Origin: Nitrospirota bacterium
GTDB taxonomy: Bacteria; Nitrospinota; Nitrospinia; Nitrospinales; Nitrospinaceae
Reading direction: 5' to 3'
DNA: 6,233 bases
NCBI GenBank assembly: GCA_030600405.1
Contig: JAUVMD010000085.1
Coordinates: 1 to 6,233, forward strand
Positions 1-6,134 of the stretch are shown here, one piece after another. The notes below the pieces were generated by a model. The model was not told the DNA's origin. It saw only the letters and a list, made by a program, of their open reading frames with translations, and ran no database searches. The position numbers and the translations under genes are program-made. How positions within the stretch are numbered: the first letter of the stretch is position 1; every line of letters begins with the position of its first letter.

Positions 1-1266
1 GAGAACGGGCCCGATGCCCTGCACCGTCTCGAAGGCGAGGAATTCGACCTCGTCATCTCTGACGTCAAGATGCCGAAGATGAGCGGACAGGAACTGCTCC
101 GCGAGATCAAGGAGCAGTCGCCGCACACTCTTGTCATCATGATGACTGCCTACGGCACCATCGACAACGCGGTGGAGTCGATGAAACAAGGCGCATTCGA
201 TTATCTGCTCAAACCGTTTTCGATTGAAATACTGGCGGGAACGGTCAACCGCGCTTTTTTGAGCGACTTGGCGCCCTCTGTCGCACCCACGCCCAAAGAT
301 TCCGCATCGAAACAGAAAGCTTCCGAAACGCGCGAAATAGTCACGGAAAATAAAACCATGCTGGAGATGATGAAGTTTGCCAAGAACATCGCCTACAGTA
401 AATCCACCGTACTGATCTCCGGCGAAACCGGAACCGGTAAGGAAATGGTGGCGAAGTACATCCACCAATGCAGTCCGCGCGCCGATAAACCGTTTCTGGC
501 CGTCAACTGCGCCGCCCTGCCGGAAGGTCTGTTGGAATCGGAACTGTTCGGCCACGAGAAAGGCGCGTTCACCGGTGCCGTCGCCAAGAAGGACGGCAAA
601 TTCGAGCTGGCGCACAAGGGCACGATCCTGCTGGACGAAGTCACCGAAATGACGCCGTCCTTACAGGCCAAACTCCTGCGCGTTTTGCAGGAACACGAAA
701 TCGATAAGGTCGGCGGACGCGAACCGATACCCGTCGACGTGCGCGTTATCGCCACCACCAACCGCGATCCCAAACAATTGATCGAAGACGGCAAATTCCG
801 TGAGGACCTGTATTATCGGCTGAATGTCATCCCCATCAAACTGCCGCCCCTGCGCGAACGCATGGAAGATTTGCCAGTGCTGGCTGAACACTTCATGAAA
901 AAACACAGCCGGGAAAATGGAAAAAAGATTTCAAGCATCGCGCCGGAGACGCTGGCGCTTCTCAACAAGTACCAGTGGCGCGGCAACGTGCGCGAACTGG
1001 AAAACATCATCGAACGCGCCGTGCTGATCTGCTCAGGTGACGCCATCGAGCCCGCCAACCTGTTCATGGAAGAAAGCGAAACCGCAACCGCCGACAGCGT
1101 TGCCCTCGGTAATTTTCGCGGTACCATTTACGAGATGGAACGGGAGCTCATCTTCAAAACCCTGGAGGAAACCGGCAACAACAAAACCAAAGCCGCCGAA
1201 ATCCTCGGCATCAGCATTCGCACCCTCCGCAACAAACTCAACGAGTATAAAGAGAAAGAAATTTAA
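1..1266 (+). CDS. Sigma-54-dependent response regulator, FlrC/FleR-like flagellar activator (5' partial)
   Basis: This is an NtrC-family activator that, once phosphorylated, should use ATP hydrolysis to open sigma-54 promoters. The frame is open from base 1, so the Met at 70 is internal; roughly the first 30 receiver residues, including the acidic pocket, are missing. Counting codons from base 1, the receiver shows the phosphoacceptor Asp21 (LVISDVKMP), the conserved Thr49 (MMTAYG) and Lys71 (LLKPF). A linker rich in Ser, Ala and Lys follows. The AAA+ domain has Walker A GETGTGKE (141-148), the sigma-54 contact loop GAFTGA (188-193), Walker B ILLDEV with Asp212 and Glu213, FREDLYYRLNV (266-276) and WRGNVREL (326-333). 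A Fis-type helix-turn-helix ends the protein (about 393-415, KTKAAEILGISIRTLRNKL). The AVAKKDGKFELA stretch after GAFTGA and the adjacent flagellar operon with a sigma-54 promoter point to a flagellar FlrC/FleR-type regulator. The general family is certain; the flagellar role is inferred. No partner kinase is in the window. Confidence 0.93.
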   Translation, partial: ENGPDALHRLEGEEFDLVISDVKMPKMSGQELLREIKEQSPHTLVIMMTAYGTIDNAVESMKQGAFDYLLKPFSIEILAGTVNRAFLSDLAPSVAPTPKDSASKQKASETREIVTENKTMLEMMKFAKNIAYSKSTVLISGETGTGKEMVAKYIHQCSPRADKPFLAVNCAALPEGLLESELFGHEKGAFTGAVAKKDGKFELAHKGTILLDEVTEMTPSLQAKLLRVLQEHEIDKVGGREPIPVDVRVIATTNRDPKQLIEDGKFREDLYYRLNVIPIKLPPLRERMEDLPVLAEHFMKKHSRENGKKISSIAPETLALLNKYQWRGNVRELENIIERAVLICSGDAIEPANLFMEESETATADSVALGNFRGTIYEMERELIFKTLEETGNNKTKAAEILGISIRTLRNKLNEYKEKEI

Positions 1267-1272
1267 CGCTCC

Positions 1273-1299
1273 CCCTTCGACAAGCTCAAGGTGACACCC
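1273..1299. repeat. Dispersed intergenic repeat-like element
   Basis: Seven bases after the regulator stop codon lies TTCGACAAGCTCAAGGTGAC (1277-1296), flanked by C-rich triplets. Its reverse complement differs by one base from GTCACCCTGAGCTTGTCGAA, a short element that recurs between genes in many environmental bacterial genomes. The match is from memory, and only one copy occurs in this window. It contains no ORF. Its function is unknown to me. Confidence 0.5.
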
Positions 1300-1388
1300 T
1301 TTCCCCTTTCTTCCTTAATTGTTGTTCCTTTCTCCGGGGAGGGTGGAGTTTGCCGGGTGGCGTCAAAAGCGTGACATTTTTTACCGGT

Positions 1389-1418
1389 CCGGACTAGCGT
1401 CCGGCGGCCACTTTTTTT
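1389..1418 (+). terminator. Possible rho-independent terminator of the regulator gene (or activator-binding dyad)
   Basis: A perfect 6-bp inverted repeat, CCGGAC (1389-1394) and GTCCGG (1399-1404), encloses a TAGC loop. A run of seven T follows at 1412-1418. It lies 122 bp past the regulator stop and upstream of the next promoter, which suits a terminator. The seven bases between stem and T-run are longer than usual, although GG at 1386-1387 could pair with CC at 1408-1409 and shorten the gap. An alternative reading as an upstream activator site is given in the findings. Confidence 0.4.
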
Positions 1419-1511
1419 ATTTGCCTCTCCAGAACAAGATGAAGCCTTTTATTTATGGTAAGTTACTCGATTCTAGCCACAAGGCCCTCTTCTTCCCCTC
1501 CTTGCCGGGTT

Positions 1512-1527
1512 TGGTACAGAACTTGCT
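1512..1527 (+). promoter_or_regulatory. Sigma-54 (-24/-12) promoter for flgC operon
   Basis: TGGTACAGAACTTGCT matches the sigma-54 consensus TGGCAC-N5-TTGCW with one pyrimidine change. The invariant GG (1513-1514) and GC (1525-1526) are exactly 10 bases apart. Setting the C of GC at -12 places the start of transcription near 1538, about 71 bases before the flgC start codon. The gene directly upstream encodes a sigma-54 activator with an intact GAFTGA loop. The match is seen in the sequence; activity and the identity of the activator are inferred. Confidence 0.85.
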
Positions 1528-1593
1528 CTAATTTACCCTAACTCCCTGAAATGTAGGGAATTCCAACGCTCTGGACCCAAAATTCAACCCTTT

Positions 1594-1600
1594 GGAGGGG
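1594..1600 (+). promoter_or_regulatory. Strong ribosome binding site of flgC
   Basis: GGAGGGG lies 8 bases before the ATG at 1609 and fixes that start. It is flanked by two copies of ACCCTTT (1587-1593 and 1602-1608), and its first two G could pair in a small hairpin with CCAAA at 1577-1581. Confidence 0.8.
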
Positions 1601-1608
1601 GACCCTTT

Positions 1609-2043
1609 ATGGATTTTCTGACTGCGATGAAGATCGGCGCGTCCGGCCTGACCGCCCAGCGCCTGCGCATGGACACCATCGCCAGCAACCTGGCCAATAT
1701 CGAAACCACGCGCACGCCGGAGGGCGGACCGTACAAGCGCAAGGACGTGATGTTCTCTGCCCTGCCGCTGAACGAATTCGCTACCACGCTGGAGGACGCC
1801 CTGGCCGACCATGTGCGCCAGGTCATAGTGACCGAGGTGGTGGAGGATCAATCGCCGCCCACGATGGTCTACAACCCGAACCATCCCGACGCCAATGAAG
1901 AGGGCTACGTCGCCATGCCCAACATCAATCTCATGGAGGAGATGGTCAACCTGATCAACGCCACCCGCTCGTTCGAAGCGAACGTGCAGTCGATCAACGC
2001 CGCCAAGTCAATGGCGCTGAGGGCGATCGATCTCGGTCGATAA
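1609..2043 (+). CDS. flgC: Flagellar basal-body rod protein FlgC
   Basis: FlgC is a proximal rod subunit, exported by the flagellar type III apparatus and assembled on the periplasmic side of the MS ring. The protein has 144 residues, slightly more than the 134 of the enterobacterial protein. The N-terminal rod signature is clear: AMKIGASGLTAQRLRMDTIASNLANIET (about 6-33) has the SNLAN core and is followed by the GGPYKRKDVMF segment typical of FlgC. The C-terminal half has the family's P-x-x-x-V-Y-N-P-x-H-P-D-A and EGYVAMPNINLMEEMVNL segments (about 89-118), then the helical ATRSFEANVQ and K-S-M-A-L-x-x-I-D-L-G ending. No cleavable signal peptide is seen, as expected for this export route. 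The start is fixed by the strong ribosome binding site. It is the first gene after the sigma-54 promoter. Neither flgB nor fliE lies beside it. The gene looks complete. Confidence 0.97.
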   Translation: MDFLTAMKIGASGLTAQRLRMDTIASNLANIETTRTPEGGPYKRKDVMFSALPLNEFATTLEDALADHVRQVIVTEVVEDQSPPTMVYNPNHPDANEEGYVAMPNINLMEEMVNLINATRSFEANVQSINAAKSMALRAIDLGR

Positions 2044-2086
2044 CGGAACTTTGATAATTCAATTTTAAACGGAACCCGACTCGCAT

Positions 2087-3670
2087 ATGGAAAACCTACT
2101 GCAATTCATTCAAAACCTCTGGCGGAAATTTCTTGCCCTCTCCCCGGTCAATATGGCGGTGGCGTTGGGAGGGGTGGCGTTGATCGTCGGCGCGCTGGTC
2201 TCCATTTCGCTGTGGGTTCAGTCACCGGATTACCAACTGCTGTACACCAATCTTTCCGACCAGGACGCCGCGGCGGTGGTCGAACAGTTGAGCACGCAGA
2301 ACATTCCGCACAAGCTGACCAACCAGGGACGCAACGTGTACGTGCCGTCCAACAAGGTGCATGAAATCCGTCTCAGCCTCGCCAGCCAAGGTTTGCCGGC
2401 GGGCACCGAGGTAGGACTCGAATTATTTGAGGACACGCCGCTGGGCATGACGGAATTCGTTCAAAAACTCAACTTCCAGCGCGCGTTGCAGGGTGAGCTG
2501 GCCCGCACCATCAAATCCCTCGAGGCGGTGGAGCATGCGCGGGTGCATCTGGCGCTTCCCAAGCAGGAATTGTTCGTCAAGGAAAAACAGAACGGCAAGG
2601 CGTCGGTCATGGTGAAACTGCATCCCGGCCGAACGCTTTCGCAAAGCCAGATACAGGGCATCGTGCATCTGGTGTCGAGCAGTGTCCAAGGCATCCCGCC
2701 CGGCAACGTGGTGCTGGTCGATCCCAAAGGCAACCTGCTCTCGGGAAATAAGGCGATATCGGACGATGTCATGCTCACTGCCTCCAACTACCAGCACCAG
2801 CGTAAAGTCGAAAACGAAATGGAACAACGCATCGCGTTGATGCTGGAACAAGCGTTAGGCGCGGGCAAAGTGATCGCCCGGGTGAACGCCGACATGGATT
2901 TCGACAAGGTGGTGAAGACCGAAGAACTCTATGATCCCGACTCGCAGGTGGTGCGCAGTGAACAAACCACCACCGAGTCCTCGGTCGGCACGGCGCCGCC
3001 CGGTGGCGTTCCCGGTGTGGAATCGCTGTTGCCGGGCGAAGAAGGCACGCCCGAACCCGCCCAGGGCAAAGCCCCCACGCGCAGTAACGAAAAACAGACG
3101 CTGAATTTTGAAATCAATAAAGTGATTAAGCAGACGTCGCAGACTACCGGTAAGATCAAACGTCTGTCGGTGAGCGTGCTGGTGGACGGCACCGTTACGG
3201 GAACACCGGCGCAATACCAGCCTCGCACGAAGGAGGAAATGGCGAAGTATCTCCAACTGGTGAGGACTTCGGTCGGCTTCGATGAAAAACGCGGTGACCA
3301 GATACAACTCGAAAATATCCGGTTCGATAAATCGTTGGAATTGCAACAGAAAGAAGAAATGGCGGTCGACCGCTGGATCGAGCAGGGCTACGAAGTTGCA
3401 AAATGGGTTCTGGGTGCTATATTCGTACTGTGGTTTCTGTACAAGATTTTGTTACCTCTGGTGCGATGGGTCACTACCAGCGTCGAGGGGGTTCCCGGTC
3501 AACTGGGAACGCCGACACCGGAACAACTGGAAGCCATGGAAGAAGAAATGCGATTGGCGCGGCAATCCCAGGAGAACGTGGAAATCCGTAAATCGGTCGG
3601 CGATTTTGTAGACACCGATCCCAAATATGCCGCGGCCATCGTCCGGAAATGGATGAGAGAACGCACCTGA
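2087..3670 (+). CDS. fliF: Flagellar MS-ring protein FliF
   Basis: FliF multimerises in the inner membrane to form the MS ring, the base for the rod, rotor and export gate. The 527 residues match the usual family length. The first membrane helix is at about 22-44. The periplasmic ring-building region runs from about 46 to 430 and includes PDYQLLYTNLSDQDAA, the family segment TPLGMTEFVQKLNFQRALQGELARTI (about 117-142) and ARVHLALPK (151-159). A Gly/Pro/Glu-rich insert at about 296-332 corresponds to the variable loop of the beta-collar. The second membrane helix is at about 437-459. The cytoplasmic tail ends in DPKYAAAIVRKWMRE (511-525), the FliG-binding segment. The start is 43 bases after flgC, with only a weak purine stretch upstream (CGGAA), so translation may depend partly on flgC. 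No membrane segment or motif appears damaged. Confidence 0.98.
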   Translation: MENLLQFIQNLWRKFLALSPVNMAVALGGVALIVGALVSISLWVQSPDYQLLYTNLSDQDAAAVVEQLSTQNIPHKLTNQGRNVYVPSNKVHEIRLSLASQGLPAGTEVGLELFEDTPLGMTEFVQKLNFQRALQGELARTIKSLEAVEHARVHLALPKQELFVKEKQNGKASVMVKLHPGRTLSQSQIQGIVHLVSSSVQGIPPGNVVLVDPKGNLLSGNKAISDDVMLTASNYQHQRKVENEMEQRIALMLEQALGAGKVIARVNADMDFDKVVKTEELYDPDSQVVRSEQTTTESSVGTAPPGGVPGVESLLPGEEGTPEPAQGKAPTRSNEKQTLNFEINKVIKQTSQTTGKIKRLSVSVLVDGTVTGTPAQYQPRTKEEMAKYLQLVRTSVGFDEKRGDQIQLENIRFDKSLELQQKEEMAVDRWIEQGYEVAKWVLGAIFVLWFLYKILLPLVRWVTTSVEGVPGQLGTPTPEQLEAMEEEMRLARQSQENVEIRKSVGDFVDTDPKYAAAIVRKWMRERT

Positions 3671-3686
3671 TTAAAGAAAATTAAAT

Positions 3687-4700
3687 ATGGCGGAAGAAAA
3701 AAAATATACCGGCCCCGAAAAGGCAGCCATTTTTTTAATGTCACTGGGCGAAGAAGGCGCGGCCAAAATTCTGGCCGAAATGGAAGACCGCGAAATCCAG
3801 AGCATCGGCAACTACATGTCCGCCATCGGCGAAGTGGAAATGACTACTGTCGACGAGGTCTCCCGCGAATTCTACAAGAACATGTCGGTCGGCGGAGGCG
3901 GATTGGGCATTTCCGGTATGGATTTTTTGAAAACCACTCTGATGCGCGCGCTCGATCCGGACAAGGCCACGGAAATCCTGAACAACATCACCGCCCCCGG
4001 CGAAGACCTGGGCGGCGGGCTGGATACGGTCCGCATGCTCGAGCCGAAAGTGATTGCACTCTTCCTGGCCAACGAACATCCGCAAACCGCCGCCATCGTT
4101 CTGGCGCATCTGGAAACCACCGTGGCCGGGGCGACGCTGAGAGAAATGCCCGAGGAGTCGCGCATGGAGGTTGTTTTTCGGCTGGCCACGCTTGAGCGTG
4201 TGTCGCCACAGATCTTGCGGGAACTGGATCAGGCTTTACAATCCGAATTCCGCTCCTCCGGAGCTGTGTCCGGTAGTATAATGGGGGGCGTGGAAGCCGC
4301 CTCCCAGATCATGGGAACCATCGACCGTGCCACCGAGTCGTCCATCCTCACGGCCATGGATGAGGTAGATCCGGATCTCGCCAACGAAATACGCAACCTC
4401 CGCTTCACCTACGAAGATATTCTGAAGATCGACGATCACGGTGTTCAATTAATGCTCAGGGAAATCACTCAGGAAGATCTCCTGATTTCCCTCAAAACCG
4501 CCAGCGAAGAATTGATAGACAAAATATTCTCCAACATGTCGGAGCGGGCCTCCACCATGTTGAAGGAGGATTTGGAGGCGATGGGTCTCACCAAAATCAC
4601 CGATGTGGAACGATCCCAGCAGAAAATCGTCTCCATCGTCAAACGGCTGGAGGAGGAAGGCCGCATTATTGTAGGGGGAGGAGGAGAAGAACTTGTCTAA
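3687..4700 (+). CDS. fliG: Flagellar motor switch / rotor protein FliG
   Basis: FliG sits on the cytoplasmic face of FliF, binds FliM and receives torque from the MotA stator. The 337 residues are of normal length. The N-terminal FliF-binding domain covers about 5-105 (GPEKAAIFLMSLGEE). The middle domain carries the EHPQT motif at 130-134. A Gly-rich linker (GSIMGGVEAASQIM, 196-209) leads to the C-terminal domain. The torque-helix charges are kept when aligned by eye to the E. coli protein: Lys270, Arg287, Glu294, Asp295 and Lys303 stand for K264, R281, D288, D289 and R297, all conservative. The start is 16 bases after fliF with a poor ribosome binding site (AAAGAAAA). The last 8 bases overlap fliH. 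The charged pattern suggests a working rotor protein. Confidence 0.98.
   Translation: MAEEKKYTGPEKAAIFLMSLGEEGAAKILAEMEDREIQSIGNYMSAIGEVEMTTVDEVSREFYKNMSVGGGGLGISGMDFLKTTLMRALDPDKATEILNNITAPGEDLGGGLDTVRMLEPKVIALFLANEHPQTAAIVLAHLETTVAGATLREMPEESRMEVVFRLATLERVSPQILRELDQALQSEFRSSGAVSGSIMGGVEAASQIMGTIDRATESSILTAMDEVDPDLANEIRNLRFTYEDILKIDDHGVQLMLREITQEDLLISLKTASEELIDKIFSNMSERASTMLKEDLEAMGLTKITDVERSQQKIVSIVKRLEEEGRIIVGGGGEELV
4674..4686 (+). promoter_or_regulatory. Purine-rich ribosome binding site deciding the fliH TTG start
   Basis: GGGGGAGGAGGAG inside the last codons of fliG gives several overlapping Shine-Dalgarno matches; the GGAGG at 4680-4684 lies 8 bases before the TTG at 4693. The same bases encode the Gly-rich end of FliG (VGGGGEEL). 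Confidence 0.8.
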
Positions 4701-5484
4701 AGATTTCAGCAATTTTATTCCCGATCAATATTCCGAAGGTCAGACCGGCGTAACCCAGAGTTTCAATCTGGATGAATATGTCCGCAAGGCAAAAGCCTTG
4801 AAGTCAGAGTTCATCCATGATCTGGAGCATCAGAGGGAAACCGATCAGTCCAATGCCTTGAAAGCCAAAGAAGGCGTGAATGAACTCTTCTCCGACGCCA
4901 TGCAGAAAATGAAAGACCAGTCGGCGAAAATTCAGAAGGAAGCTAAGGAGCAGGGATATCAGGACGGTCACGAGGAAGGATACCAGGCGGGCGCGGAGGC
5001 CGTGCGGGAGCGGTTCACCTCCTCTATGGACGCTTTGCAAACTCTGGTCGATGAATTGTCAGAGGTTAGGAAAAAGATCTACCCCCTGCTGGAACGCGAA
5101 ATGGTGGAAATAATCACGACCCTCGCCCGGAAAGTGGTCCGCACGGAGCTGAAAGGCAAAGAGGGCGGCATCCGTGAAATCGTTCGTATGGCGATTGAAT
5201 CCGTACTGGACCGGGAATCGCTGGTCATCAAAATCCATCCGGACGATCACAAGGAACTGGAGGACTACGGGCAGGAACTCATACAACTATTCCATGAAAT
5301 TAAAAACGTGGAGTTTGAATCACATGTCTCTGTCCCGCGCGGGAATTGCGTGGTGGAATCGAATTTCGGTACCGTTGAGGCAGGACTGGACCATCTCGAC
5401 GAGCACATCGAAAGAATTTTACACCTGGCGCCCCCTCCCCCGCCACCCTCGGCCCGGCCGGATGAGCCAGAATCTTCTTCCTGA
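4693..5484 (+). CDS. fliH: Flagellar export ATPase regulator FliH
   Basis: FliH binds the export ATPase FliI, restrains its activity and anchors it to the C-ring and export gate. The 263 residues are typical. The N-terminal half is charged and probably helical. It holds the FliH hallmark GxxxG repeat, with glycines 88, 92, 96 and 100 (EQGYQDGHEEGYQAG). The C-terminal FliI-binding domain runs from about 120 to 243 and includes EREMVEIITTLARKVVRTEL, VPRGNCVVESNFGTVEAGLD and LDEHIERI. A short tail follows with six prolines (247-252) and an acidic, serine-rich end. The start is TTG: no in-frame ATG occurs until codon 70, which would remove half the stalk region, and a very strong ribosome binding site lies at the right distance. 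The 8-base overlap with fliG implies coupled translation. Recognition rests on the repeat, C-terminal domain and gene order. Confidence 0.95.
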   Translation: MSKDFSNFIPDQYSEGQTGVTQSFNLDEYVRKAKALKSEFIHDLEHQRETDQSNALKAKEGVNELFSDAMQKMKDQSAKIQKEAKEQGYQDGHEEGYQAGAEAVRERFTSSMDALQTLVDELSEVRKKIYPLLEREMVEIITTLARKVVRTELKGKEGGIREIVRMAIESVLDRESLVIKIHPDDHKELEDYGQELIQLFHEIKNVEFESHVSVPRGNCVVESNFGTVEAGLDHLDEHIERILHLAPPPPPPSARPDEPESSS

Positions 5485-5492
5485 GTGAGATC

Positions 5493-6131
5493 ATGACCGA
5501 AACCATCAATTTAAAAAAGTATCAGTCTTTCGTTGATAATATTTCCTTCGTCAAGAAAAGAGGACGAGTCGACCGCGTGACGGGTTTGATTATCGAAGGC
5601 GACGGTCCACCCGTGTCCCTGGGCAGTCTGTGCACCATTATTTCCAATCAAAGAGATAAAAAGGTAGACGCTGAGGTGGTAGGTTTCCGCGACAACAAAA
5701 TATTGCTGATGCCGCTGGGAGAAATGACCGGTATCGAACCGGGAAGTATCATCGAATCGAAAGACGAATCTCCGTTAATCAACGTCAGCGACGGTTTGCT
5801 GGGGCGTATTCTGGACGGCAACGGCAATCCACTCGACGGCAAAGGCCCGATTCCCATGGGAGTCGATTACCCGATTTTCGGCGCCCCCGTCAACCCGCTC
5901 GAAAAAGACCGGGTGCGGGAGCCGTTGGACGTCGGCATACGCGCCATCAACGCCTTGCTGACCTGCGGCAAGGGGCAACGCCTCGGTATCATGGCCGGCA
6001 CGGGAATCGGCAAATCGATTTTACTGGGCATGATCGCCCGCAACACTTCAGCGGATGTCAACGTGGTCGCCCTGATCGGCGAACGGGGACGGGAAGTTAA
6101 AGAATTTATTGAAGAGAATCTGGGCGGGTAA
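5493..6131 (+). CDS. fliI: Flagellum-specific export ATPase FliI, interrupted by stop codons
   Basis: FliI is the ATP synthase beta-like ATPase that helps feed substrates to the flagellar type III export gate. The start lies 8 bases after fliH. The 212 readable residues include the N-terminal beta-barrel (about 22-90), the INVSDGLLGRILDGNGNPLDGKGPI segment (96-120), REPLDVGIRAINALLTCGKGQRLGI (142-166), Walker A AGTGIGKS (168-175) and IGERGREVKEFIEENLG (195-211). All are normal for FliI. After Gly-Gly come TAA and TGA, back to back and in frame. The family is usually about 430-450 residues, so half is missing: Walker B, the arginine finger and the C-terminal domain. FliI sequence resumes in the same frame directly after the stops, with the spacing unchanged, so no indel is needed. 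Either the gene is broken or the last part of the window is poorly sequenced; I favour the latter because conserved residues beyond the stops are also altered. Confidence 0.93.
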   Translation: MTETINLKKYQSFVDNISFVKKRGRVDRVTGLIIEGDGPPVSLGSLCTIISNQRDKKVDAEVVGFRDNKILLMPLGEMTGIEPGSIIESKDESPLINVSDGLLGRILDGNGNPLDGKGPIPMGVDYPIFGAPVNPLEKDRVREPLDVGIRAINALLTCGKGQRLGIMAGTGIGKSILLGMIARNTSADVNVVALIGERGREVKEFIEENLGG

Positions 6132-6134
6132 TGA

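Noticed and set aside
1319..1531. 70-codon + strand reading frame with a TTG start in the gap before flgC
   Set aside because: No ribosome binding site, no recognisable domain and no FlgB similarity. It crosses the dyad/T-run and ends over the sigma-54 promoter.
2042..2075. Direct repeat AACGGAAC (2042-2049 and 2068-2075) in the flgC-fliF spacer
   Set aside because: It is only 8 bases, one copy starts inside the flgC stop codon, and no promoter match or dyad accompanies it; chance is enough.
2855..3346. 163-codon antisense open frame within fliF
   Set aside because: Its composition (rich in His, Arg, Phe) is typical of the shadow of a GC-rich gene on the other strand; fliF is clearly the coding frame here.
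3741..4109. 122-codon antisense open frame within fliG
   Set aside because: It lies opposite well-conserved FliG sequence, has no recognisable motif and no independent start signals.
6129..6134. Stop-codon recoding (readthrough of TAA TGA) in fliI
   Set aside because: Two different stops in a row would both have to be recoded, while TAA and TGA end other genes here normally. Degraded sequence quality or mutation is simpler.
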